A stretch of DNA of 64,000 nt from Thamnaconus septentrionalis (Eukaryota; Chordata; Actinopteri; Tetraodontiformes; Monacanthidae): the NCBI GenBank assembly GCA_009823395.1, contig CM020501.1:32648493-32712492 (forward strand), written 5' to 3'. Within the stretch, counting starts at the first letter, position 1, and every line of letters starts with the position of its first letter. Shown piece by piece: positions 44,292-55,369 of this stretch. The translations under genes and the position numbers were made by a program. The notes under the pieces were generated by a model. It was given only the letters and a program-made list of their open reading frames with translations. It did no database searches and was not told the DNA's origin.

Positions 44292-47200
44292 ATGAAAAAC
44301 GCATTTAAATGTCAGAATACTAATGACGATGCTTCGTGCTCAAGTCGTCGCCGACCGAGAACCAACGAGGCGATAACTCGGGCCTCCTCCGACGATGGAA
44401 GGGATTCGACGTTGCATTCTCCGGAGGAGGAACCCGCCAAGGAGCACCCGTGGGCTTTCTGCGCTCAAAACATCAAAATTGCGCCTATTTTCTTGCCCCG
44501 CACCGTGAGCAAACACGGAACAAATGGGAGGATCGGTCAGCAGAAAGAGGACTTCCCCTCTCGGATTGAACGTGAGCAACAGGTGACCATTCATCAAGAT
44601 GCAAAACACAGTTGTGACCCAACACACGGGGCGGGCCGCCATAGAGGACGACTGCCACCGCCAGATGTGACCAGATGTTTGGAGGAGATCCAGACGTCTA
44701 ACCCTGGCTTCCCTGCTCGGACGGCGTTCAGCAATCTGCAGGAGAAATCTAGTGCGCTGTGTTCAGGTGACACCCATTAAAAAAAAACAAAGTCTGTTAT
44801 CACTGCATCATTTCTTTTCATCTGCTTTGTCGTAAACGAAGTGCATGGTTTTGTGTGCATCTGTTCAGCTCAACATTCCCAACAAACCGTCCAGGCATTA
44901 AGTTCCCAGCAGAACCACTCAGAATATGGTCGCCCTGAGAGGGTCCCCAAACGGCCGAGGCTGGACCGGACTGCCGGCCGCACTGCTGCTGTGGGTGACT
45001 GTCCTGCATCAGCTCAGGGCGGCGTGGAGAGAGCAGCCCGAAGCCTCCTGCAGCCTAGAAGCAGTCGACTCAGTCGCACCCGCAGGCTGAAGCAGCTGAA
45101 TGCGTCGGGACTGATCAACAAATCGGAGAGCCAGTCAGATAAAACATTAAACGATCCCCAAAGAGGTAAATGAAGATTTCTGACAACCGGGGTTGCTTTT
45201 TGTCAATGGCACTTTAAGATCTTTTTATGCTATTAATATAATAATTGTATTGTACTGATTAAAATTGCAAGTATTTATTTTGAGAGAGCTTTAAAGGAGA
45301 TAAAAACTGAAAATATTTGAAGAAAGTAAACACTTGTCACACCCACATAACCTTTGAAAGCCTGAAAGAAAAGTATTGTAGTGCAAAATTGCACTGAACC
45401 CCAATTGTATTTATTTATTTATTCTTCTGTTTTTAAGATGTCATTTTGGAGACTCTTCTATGGACTGACAAATACAGCCCTCAGAATTCAAGTGAAGTCA
45501 TTGGCAATGCTGCCTCTGTGAAAAAGCTGCAAAGGTGACATTCCCTTTTATTTCCATCCATAATTTGAACTTGAACTCTGTGAAAAAAAAAATTATTTTG
45601 TCGTGCAGCTGGTTGAAGAAATGGAAACAAAAAGCTGTCTGTGACGAGACGAGAGCACCGGAGGAAAAGGAAAGGGAAGATAGCAGCGCTGTGGCCTTTT
45701 TTTCAGGTTTTAAATTAGCAATTATTGATTGATCAAAAAAAAAAAAAAAAAAAAAAAATCCCTGAATACAATTTCTTTGGCTATAACTGCCGAAAGATGT
45801 GTGGGACTGTGGAGATTTTCGGGGCGAGACTGAGGCTGAGGGCGATGGAGGCCGGCCACTGTGCAACACCGTTCTCATCACTGGGCCTCCTGGAGTGGGC
45901 AAGACGGCCTCGGTGTACGCCTGCGCTCAGGAGCTCGGCTTCAAGGTTGGGAAACCCCTGTGCTAATTTTGTCAAATTCTCTGTGCTATTCGATGAAGAT
46001 TTCAATGCATTTAATCCTGAAAATAAGTGATTTGTTTTAAGATAGAGACTGAAATGAAAACGAGAGCAGTTGGCATCCAGGAACCTTGGCGACTTCCCCT
46101 GCTTCCTCCACCACAGACTGCTTCCTGTATCACAGAATATTACAAATTAAGAGAAAAGAACGGTGTTTTCCTTCTTTTTGATCCAAGGTGTTCGAGGTGA
46201 ACTGCTCGTCACTGCGCAGTGGCTGCCATGTTCTGGCCCAACTGAAGGAGGCAACCCAATCCCACCTGGTGGAGATATCTGGGAAGGACCCACTGAAGCC
46301 AGCTTACTTCAATAACTACACTACAGCCCAGAAACCTGAGAGCTTGCCGGGTAGGACACAGTTGATGTACCAGTAATTGTTTAAAATGGAGCAATTTCTC
46401 TGTGAATAATTTCAAAATAAAAAGTCCTATCATTTACGCTCAACACTGGTGTGCACGACAAATACAGTATTGTTTCAATCTTTACAATATAATGTTTGGA
46501 GATGTGTTTGAATGTGATTTATCACTTTACAAATAAAATCTTGTTTCTCGAACAGGGAAAACACTACGTCCTAAAAATGTCAGCGCTACCTCAAAAAAGA
46601 GAGCGGCGCAGAAGCTCGGCCGCTCAGGCCTCAAACAGAAACCCAGTCAAGCTGCGGCCACTCTGGCCGACTTCTTTAAGGTGAAGGCCAAAGCGGATCC
46701 ATTGCACTCTGGTGGACTGTTGCTGTCTGCGAAAGCAGACGACAGGACAGCGGGCCGCTCGTCTTCAGGGCCCGATGGAACCAAGACTCGTCACAAAAAG
46801 ACAGCCACGTCACTCATCCTGTTTGAGGAGGTAAAACGGTAACACAAACACCATGACACTCATTAGTCCGACTTTACACTCATTCCAACATTATTATTTT
46901 TCATCCTGGTGAAAGTAGCCTTCAATGACTCATTATCCAAAGACCGCAGATGGACAGAAAACGGCATATTTAGCCCTCTGTTTGCAGCCTTCCACTCATT
47001 TCTGCACTCACTTACACTGTGAGACCACTGAACAGAACAGGACCTCATATCAGTTGTCCTACGTGTCAATCTGTCCCCGCCCCCCAACAGGTTGATGTCA
47101 TATTTGCTGATGACGTTGGTTTCCTCTCAGCCATCAAGACCTTCATGCTGACGACTAAAAGGCCCGTTGTTCTGACCACCAACGGTAAGAACACACACCG

Positions 47201-50200
47201 CTGCAACGCTGAGCAAGAGTGATTGGTGGTGTCACCCCTGAAATCAACTCCAATGTGTTCCAGATCCCTCGTTCAAAGAGAGATTCAACTGCCGCGTGAT
47301 GGAAATCACCTTCAAAGTCCCAGCAAAGGTTCTTTTTTCAATTTAAAGCATCCTTTAAGCCCCTCAGAGGGAACTTCATAAACTGATGTCATTATGATTT
47401 GTGGAACAGTTTATTTTTTTCTTGAATAGCGGAAACTTTAATCATGTCATTTGTACAAACAGCAGACCTCAGTTTGGTATCCTTGGACGATCCTTTTGGA
47501 AGGAACCTGACTGGCCAGAAGCTGAATCTTGCATGTGTTATTTTCCCCCTAGGCAAACGTTTGCAGCTACCTCCAGCTGGTGGCCTTGGCGGAGGGCACG
47601 CGGCTGAAGTTTTCCGACGCTCACGACCTTCTCAGGCTGTCGGGTGGAGACGTCAGACGCTGCCTGCTGCAGCTCCAGCTCTGGGCCAGCAGCGGCGCGG
47701 GGCAGGTGCTTCGTCGAACCTGCGGACGGCGTACGTTGATTGATGTCTCCGAATGTGTGTTTAAAAAAAGAAAACTGCTGGTACTAATTAAGGGTGCAGC
47801 GGTTAACCGGTTTTACGATTAACCGCGGTTTTAAACGTCGTGGTTAATTTAACCGCAGACGTTCAGCAAAACCGGTTATTTCCGCTCACAACAGTCCGTC
47901 AGTTTAAACTCCCGTGCGGCGCAAAATGAAGCCGCAACGTTCCCTTTGTCGCCTCTCTCTCGCTTTGTTTCCGCACGGCCCATTTAGCGGGCGTACCACA
48001 ACACACACACACGTTTCTTGTTGTGCTGGGAGCTCAGCTAGCTAAACATGGTGGCTACGTTAGAATAGAGCCAATGGCAGGCAGATAGACCGAACCAAAA
48101 CGACCTCTTTCCACCAAAAAACCGTCCGAGGTCGGCAGTGTTGGAGCATTTTGCCTACAAGAAGGACGTTAATGTTTTGCTGTTCTAAAGGGAAATCCCA
48201 CCATACAGTCAGACTTGGTTTATTCTTAGTCATTATTTTAGACTGTTTTGGGTACCGCACTATTTGCCTTTGAAAATGCAGCAACTGTTAGACAATGTGG
48301 GGGGAAAGCAATAAAACATTTTCAAAGAATGCTGATGTGATTTTTTTTTTTATGTCTATAATAATAATAATAATAATAATCGTAAAACCGTAAAAACAGA
48401 CTATAATCGTACAGCAAAATATGAAACCGTTGCACCCCTAGTACTAATGTTTCTGTTATATTCACATTAGGTTCAAGTGCTGCTGAGGAGCAGCGGAAAA
48501 ATGCTGACCAACGGCTTTCCAAGTGTTACACGGGCTGCGCTGCAACCATGCTGGGCCTCCCAGCATCACACCTGACCAACTGCTGGACATTGTAAAGGCA
48601 AGTTATTATGTGTCACTACGGAAGTGTACTGCTGCCATACTAGAAAAAAAAAAAACGCTGGGTGTGGCTCAGTAATTACATGAAAGTTTTAACGTTTGCA
48701 CGTGATAATTTTCACCTTATTTACTTCATTTGTAATAGTGAAAAGGCTCAGTGTCTTGTACAGTGTCTAGCAGTTATTACGGATACTTATATAAAAACAT
48801 GGAGGTTTTCACATGATTACGTGATACTGAGCGTTTCACAATCATGAAATGTGAAACTTTTTTTTTTTTAGACCTTTTTTAGTATGGAAGCAGGACACGT
48901 CCATATGTCACAAATTGTGTGTAGTGCAAATACTTTTCAATACGAGTTGAAAAACAACTAATGAACAAATTAGTCGGTCAACATTTTTTCTCATTTTACA
49001 CTTTAGAGTCCACCCAGCTCTGAGGTGGAGACCACGCAGCTCCAGCAGCTCCTGGCTGAGAGTTTGAGATGGGGCGTGTCCCTCCTCTACTCCAACCTGG
49101 GGCTCCTCCTACCCACCCAGGACACTGAGGACCTCTGCAAGCCGTCGGGTGACTCGCCATCCTCAGATTCTCACATCCAGCTGCCAACCAGGGCCCATGC
49201 TGTCAGGAAGAGCTCCAAGCTCAGCCGGAGAAGACGTCACCCCCTGGTGGACACCACCACGTCCTCCTCCAGTGGGACACAGAGAACGTCAGCAGGGGGC
49301 GGCAGCAGCCGGAGAGACGGGACTGGACAAACCACAGCTGCCTGTTTGGACGCCTTGACGGACTTCTTTGACTGCATGTCGTTCCACGATGCCACAGCAC
49401 CGCCGGTTCCAGGCCCCTGTGGACCTGAGACGTTTGTGTGGACGGGAGCGGAGACACACGATGGCATGCTGGACGAGATGAGGGCAGAGGAGGAGGAGGA
49501 GGAGAAGAGCTGGAGTCGGAGCCAGGAGAGGCTTTTGGACATTCGGGCAGCAGTGGAAGACTTGAGCTGCCGCGAGTGCCTGAAAAGAGTGTGTGGTGCG
49601 TGGGGGGGAAACCAGAGGAGCCAACAGGAAGTGGCACGGGAGAGCCCCGGGTGGCCGCCGGAGGGTCTGACCTCACCTTCCTCTTCGGAGAGACCAGACC
49701 TCAACTTCGGTTTTCAGCCCACGTCTGCGTCAAGGTGAGTCTGTGCTGCATCTGTGTGCTTCTGCGTCAGTCACTTCCAAAACACGTCAGGGTTTTATGC
49801 CGCATCAAGTTCGCCCCACCCACGAGCTTCTCTTTGGCAGTGAGCAGCATAGACAGGAGCAGAAATGAGGAGATCAAAGGGACAAACAGGTACAGAGACA
49901 GGACAGTTCATGCATCAGTAGAAGGTTGCTGAGGTTGGATCTAGCAGGCGGAAAGCCTAAAGGGAGAACTGAAGTGAGAAGAACAAGATAATTGTGTTTG
50001 CTGCAGCAGCCTTATCCCGAATACTGATGGATGACGCACTTGTTCCACCCTGCAGCTCAACACCCAACTGGATGCATGTCTGGATGGTGATGCAAACACT
50101 TGAATGGTCATTAGTCACATGAAAAATGTGTTCATTTTTGAGGCAGAGAACAATTTGTGACAGATCACAACGATGAAAACCCATTTTAAAAAGGACTCGG

Positions 50201-50899
50201 AAGAATGGCTATGAATTGTCTAAATCAAACCCAGCTCCCCTCAGTTGCCTCATGGCTTTTGATGTTCATTGTAAAATCAAAATCAGGTCGACATTTCGTC
50301 TGTGTTTTTCACCCCCCCATCAGGTACAAGCTGAGCCGGACATTGCTCAGTCAAAAGCCATTCGGCCTTCTGGGGAACAGAGACGCTGTGACTGCGGACT
50401 ACATGCCAACCCTCCGCTTCCTGTGTCGCCTCCAGAAATCACAGCAGCAGAAAGACGAGCCAGACGGGTGAGACTGGCGCAGGTGTGGCGTCACCTCGTG
50501 TTCAAATCACAAAATACTTAGAAAGACAGTTGAGGTTTGTTTAGCCGGGCACTTCAGACAATTTAGTGTGATAGCAGATGGAAGCGTTGAGGCAGTTATA
50601 CATCTTCCTGTTAATATCTGGTCGTCGACTTTTTAGTGGAGTAATTATACATGTGAAATGGTAAATATTGTATTTTTTATTATTATTCAAAGTGCAACTG
50701 TATATTATTTTGTACATTTAAACACTTATTTTTATATCTTTTTTTTCTCTTTAGGTTTCTATGTTACCTCAACAACACACATCTGGGACTCTCTGAGTCG
50801 ACCATTCAACTCCTGGCAAAGGATTTCTCTGAGAACAGTCTGGAAATCAGCCACATGCCGCCTCTCCCATTGGCATCTAAACAGCAGCGAAAAGTTTGA
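44292..50899 (+). CDS. atad5: ATAD5 (PCNA unloader, RFC-like AAA+ ATPase), N-terminally short and with one frameshift
   Basis: Nuclear clamp-unloading subunit that removes PCNA from DNA with RFC2-5. Exons by splice sites and phase: 44292-44766, 44869-45165, 45438-45534, 45609-45706, 45797-45945, 46188-46350, 46556-46830, 47091-47184, 47264-47328, 47553-47730, 48471-48597, 49007-49734, 50324-50467, 50755-50899. Visible: KIAPIFLPR, LLWTDKYSPQ, Walker A GPPGVGKT (exon 5), LKEATQSH, Walker B LILFEEVDVIF (exons 7-8), LLYSNLGLLLP and ADYMPTLR. All phases agree except exon 11, where the frame shifts between ATMLGL and SITPDQLL, so a stop follows. Its intron starts with GC (GCAAGT). About 1011 aa remain against roughly 1840 in human; the long N-terminal part is not found. 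AATAAA at 50951. Confidence 0.85.
47789..48440. mobile_element. Non-autonomous hAT element in an atad5 intron
   Basis: 652 bases flanked by a perfect 8-bp target duplication GTACTAAT (47781-47788 and 48441-48448). The terminal inverted repeats are TAAGGGTGCAGCGGTT and, reversed, TAGGGGTGCAACGGTT, 14 of 16 matching. The 8-bp duplication and these ends identify a hAT element. No transposase. Confidence 0.9.
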
Positions 50900-52151
50900 A
50901 TGAACTTCTGTTTATAGTGTTTTATTTATGTTTTTGTGGTTACTTACGCAAATAAAGGGTTGCCAAATAAGGCGATTTTTAATTGGTTATTTTAATAACT
51001 AATATTTATTACTCAAACTCATCAACATAAATTACTCACTGCATTTTAATTTATTTAACCAAACTGGAGTGAAATCCTGAGAGATCAGAAGCACACATTG
51101 CAACTCCCACAGTGATGACAAGGTTTTGACCATTAAGTGTAACAGTAAGAGTTAAAGGTTAAGTGTGTAATATTTGGAGATTGTGAAGAAGAAACAGCAA
51201 CATCAAGTGGTTACGTTTTAGATTGCAGCGTTTTCGACTCTCCCTCCCCCTCACGAGTTTGCCAGTGAACTACGGTGGCCTGCGCACCCAAACCTGGATA
51301 CCTCGTCCACCTTCTTCTTTGTTGTTTTATTTGAAGACGCAAGCAGTCCAAATTATGAAATGCGCTGTCAAGCGGGCTGGATTAAGCTTTTACCAATATA
51401 ATAATCACAACAATAATCACACACTGGACCTTTATGTTATGGTTTGTATGACTTTTGACACAGTAAATTAATATCTGGATTGGATCCAGTTCTGAAACAG
51501 CTTCACTCATGGATACATAGCCATGGTGGTGAGTTTAATGTAGATGTCTCTGCTGAGCGCCATCATAAATCAAGCCAGATATTACACACTGGACCTTATT
51601 GCCATGTAATTAGGTAAGCATTCAATGTTTTTCAGCACCAGAACCATTCATAAAAACATGTAACACTTCAAGTCCAACCTTTTTGGCAAATTCACCAATT
51701 GGCATAGTCCATGTAGTCATATGAGTGGGTACATCCCCTTTGATTATCGGTGCCTGTTGTTTTGAGATCCGGAGGGCAGAGGCGTGAGGTGAAAGGTGCA
51801 GGTCTCCCTGCTTCAAAACTCAAATACACAATCCAACAACTCAAAATGCTCTCCTGGACAAGTTGTGAGCTGGACATTCACCATGCTAAATAATTATATT
51901 ACAACATTATTGTTTTCAGAGTTGTTGGATTGTGTATATGATTAGTTTTGAGGGGGAAGGACACTGCCACTGATAAAGGGACATTTTCCAAAATACTGTA
52001 CTATCTCTTTAAGAATATTTATTAGGGTTGAATGTGTTCATAGGATTATAAACAAAAAGCTACAAGGGACTCACAACGGCAGCCAAAAACCTGATTTTCA
52101 TGGATGTAGGGGTCTTTAGTAGGCAGATCGTGAGATCAGTCCAAGTCGTCG
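50900..52151. other. Convergent intergenic region between atad5 and tefm
   Basis: Polyadenylation signal AATAAA at 50951 for atad5. The stretch 51152-51600 is described as a separate element. No further gene seen. Confidence 0.6.
51152..51600. mobile_element. TIR-bearing non-autonomous repeat
   Basis: AAAGGTTAAGTGTGTAATAT at the left matches the reverse complement of ATATTACACACTGGACCTTAT at the right with few mismatches, and a second partial right end lies near 51415-51436. The interior has GAACTACGGTGGCC, typical of a common fish repeat. No transposase. Confidence 0.55.
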
Positions 52152-54347
52152 CTAAGAGGAGGATTCACTGAGCAGCTCGTAGAAAGCGACAGCCTGAAGC
52201 AGCGCATCGCACAGTTCCTCGCCGCCTTTTCTGCTGCCCAGCTGGAAAGCGTTCCTGTACTTCACCAGCATCTCAGGAGGGAAATTGACCCTGGGCAGCT
52301 TCTGAGTCACCGACTCGGTCATCAGCTGTTGGATGGTCTGTGCCCCACTAGTCCGTGATTCGCCCACCATGAGCCCAAAGTGGCGCCCCACTGCAGCACG
52401 CATCATGTTCAAAACCCTGCAAAAAGGGAAATAAGCCGCGTTTGAGGCAAATATTGCAAGGATCATAGCTCGGGTGGGGTTTTTTTTATTTCTTAAAACA
52501 AAAACAAAGTCTTTTTCACACCTGGGAGGGATGTTCGACTCGGTGGGTGTGTTTCTTGGTTCAAGCAGAGCGAACAGCATGGCCTCCACAGCCCTCATGT
52601 GGGCCATGACAGGAAACAGGGCTGTATTCTGGACTGAGATGGAGAATTTCTCTACTATGTAGAAGTCAGCTGACGGGAGCAGGGAGACAACTGCGGAAAC
52701 CTGATGAGGCAGGAGAAACGTTCATGCCGAACCTGTAGAAACTCCAGACACTGGTCCAATGTGCGCATTTACAAATCCAGGGTCATTGAAAAGTGATTAA
52801 GACTCATAATAACAGCAATGGCAGCTCTACTTACGTCATTCAAGTACGCTGAAGCCATGTATGTTCCCTTTAAGAAGTTTGGACATTCCACCTGCTGCCA
52901 ATCCTGCACCACCATTCCCCGGTCGACGTGAGCCCAGGCGATTTTACTGGTTCCGCATGCCAGGGACACGACAGAAGCCGCATCCTGGACATCCAAAATC
53001 CATAGTTATGTTGGCAAAGTGGGCAAAAATATTTCTTGACACCTAAAATAACATAGGCACAAAGCCAGGTGTCCCAGAAAGACGATGTGCTGGGCTAGAA
53101 CAGTGGTTCTCAACTGGTGGAGTCTCAGCACCCACATTTTTTCCCTGATAAGCGAAGAAGTTGCGACCCAAATTTATTCCCCAAAAATAAAAACGCTAGC
53201 CCACTTTCTGTCATGTCTTGTCAATAAATGATTGGAATTATTAAATTGAATTGAATCCTGCAAAATAAATGCCCGACATTTTCGACCCAATCAAAACAGC
53301 TTGGCGACCCACCCGTTGAGAAACGCTAGACTAGACAACAAAGAATTACTGCATCAGTTTTGGTGAAGGCTGCAAGCTGACAAACAGCATCAGCAACTCA
53401 TGATGAACTGAGGATTATATCAGAGTTGTCTCCTCCCTCTTATTCAATGGATATGGAACTAAATGTATCACATTTTTTGTACACACCAAACATACAGCAT
53501 ATTCTAACAAAAGAAAGGACTGCGGCCCAGTTTATGCTCTGGTTCTGCACTGTTAAGAATCTAACTTGACACATTCGGGGAGCTCACCTCCAACCAGGAT
53601 CTGTCGACTTCCGGTCTGATAAATTTGGCCAGTTGAATCTTCACTTTCTTCTCCTTCTTCACCGGGTTGAGAATGGAGTTGAAGACTGTGACGGCGCTTT
53701 TGTGCTTGAGCAGCGGCACGTTAACCAAACTCTCTAGAGTTTTAAAGGGTCCGTTTTTCGTCCGGTACTCTACGATGTTGATCGACTTCCGGCCCCTCAG
53801 CAACTTGACGCCGGCCAGCTCCGACGGCGAGGCGTTGTTGAGCAGCCGGAGGATGACGTCTCGCTGCTCGGAGGTGTAGCACTCGTCCAGCGCCCGGTTG
53901 TCCTCCTTGCAGTGCTCAGCCGTGGAGATGATGGTGGCGTTGAGAGCTTCGAAGTTTGCCACGGGAACCCGGCTGCGCCAGCAACATGTACACTGGAGGT
54001 AGCGCAGCTCCAGCTCAGTGAACGGCCAGTGCTGGAGGCGCCAGAATAACCCTGACCGGCCACCGTACTGCCCTGCAACAGTGAAATTAGGAGTCAGACG
54101 GACAAGTAGTTGGATAGTTGGAAGACAACGTTTTAGTGCTACGTAGCTTTAGTGTTGCTCGATGTGAACGAGGAGGCAATACAGAGCTGTTTCAAGTCAC
54201 GGACCATTGATGTTTCGTCATAGTTTGACAAATAAAGTTCGCTAGCATTCGCAATGGTCAGCAAAGAGGGCACACGTGACAGGCGAGATGATTTTGAAAC
54301 CCACCTCTCGCAGCGACCGACGACAAAAAACGTCGGGCCACCCACAT
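52152..54347 (-). CDS. tefm: TEFM, mitochondrial transcription elongation factor
   Basis: Mitochondrial matrix protein that makes the mitochondrial RNA polymerase processive. Exons on the minus strand, in reading order: 54305-54347, 53588-54072, 52835-52984, 52522-52700, 52152-52416. All splice phases agree and the product is 373 aa, close to the human 360. The first exon encodes MWVARRFLSSVAAR, an arginine- and serine-rich mitochondrial presequence, which together with phase decides this start. Visible family blocks are LLRGRKSINIVEY and GPFKTLESLVNVPLL (helix-hairpin-helix type region), then KIAWAHVDRG, VVQDWQQVECP and GESRTSG of the RNase H-like fold, ending AVAFYELLSESSS. A small hAT element lies in the second intron. 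Ordinary intact gene. Confidence 0.92.
53101..53328. mobile_element. Non-autonomous hAT element in a tefm intron
   Basis: Begins CAGTGGTTCTCAACTGGTGG and ends CCACCCGTTGAGAAACGCTA, imperfect inverted ends of the CAGTGGTTCTCAA type. The flanking 8-mers GGCTAGAA and GACTAGAC agree at six positions, so an aged 8-bp duplication. 228 bases, no coding capacity. Confidence 0.8.
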
Positions 54348-55369
54348 AGTCAATCAAAAATAAATATATATCCTTTCTTTGATTTGAGCTAAAACATCGC
54401 CGGGCCAACAGAAACAACTGTGCAGTTTTAAGGTTGACGGTCAGTCTTTAACCCGGCATGCGAACATAGCACTTCCAGGGTGACTGTTCCCTCTTCTTCT
54501 CAGGTTTCATTATTGGTTGCAACCCGACTTGACTTGGTCTATACTGCCCACTAGCGGTGTGCAAAACCATTGCCCGAATAGCAAATTGAAAAAAGAAAAA
54601 AAGAAAGAAAAAGTTTTGATTCGCTAGATTGATTAGTTTGATTAGCGCGTTCAAGTGAATAATTATATGTAATCTCTCGTAGTAATAATAATAATAATAT
54701 AAGCTATTTATTGTATCAATTATGGTGTTATGTGATCATGTACATTCAACAGTTGTACTGTAGCATTTTAAGTAAAATTGGATGATAAATAGTTTCTACG
54801 GATTTATATAGTGTGTAAAACCTATCTATGCAAGGCTTTAAAATTGTAAAAAATATGATAATTCATTTTTTGAGGGCAAAGTAGAAAGATGCAGAAAAAG
54901 AGGATTTTTAAGACACTCTAAGCATACTGAACGCCATCATACTTATGTTATAAATACATTTGTATATTTATTGGTATATAGATATACATATACACTGTGT
55001 ATACTGTATAGAAAAACTCTAAACTTTAGTATTCTAACACAGCAACGCCTTGTTCACATTAACCACACTACAAGACCTATACATACAAGTGTATTTCAGC
55101 CACTCAAGTACAGGGTGACGTTCTTTCACTTCCTTTCTATGTTATTTCTGGACCTTTGCGTTTGTGTGCAGAACAATAAACTTCATGATGCCGTGCTGGT
55201 AAGAGGAAATGCTGAGCCACCCAGCCAGTTAGAAGAAATTATGTTTTCGACCAGCTGTGGATTTTTTTTTTTTGCCATTCACGATGTGGAATCAATATAG
55301 ATTTAATGCCTTGTAGCACTTTCGGAGGGACTCACGTGTCAGTCTGACAGGCGCAAACCACCTTTACAC
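54348..55369. promoter_or_regulatory. Divergent intergenic region, tefm and adap2
   Basis: About 1.0 kb between the two start codons. The first 150 bases beside tefm are moderately GC-rich; the rest is AT-rich. It may hold both promoters. No TATA box or other gene is clear. Confidence 0.4.

Noticed and set aside
49438..49932. Second frameshift in the large ATAD5 exon, at the G run near 49602
   Set aside because: An alternate frame offers a DLTF-like stretch, but the original frame stays open to the splice site and gives the right phase for the next exon.
54139..54417. A 92-codon ORF as the N-terminus of tefm
   Set aside because: It has no ATG start and no donor in the right phase; the 43-base exon at 54305-54347 gives a presequence and correct phase.
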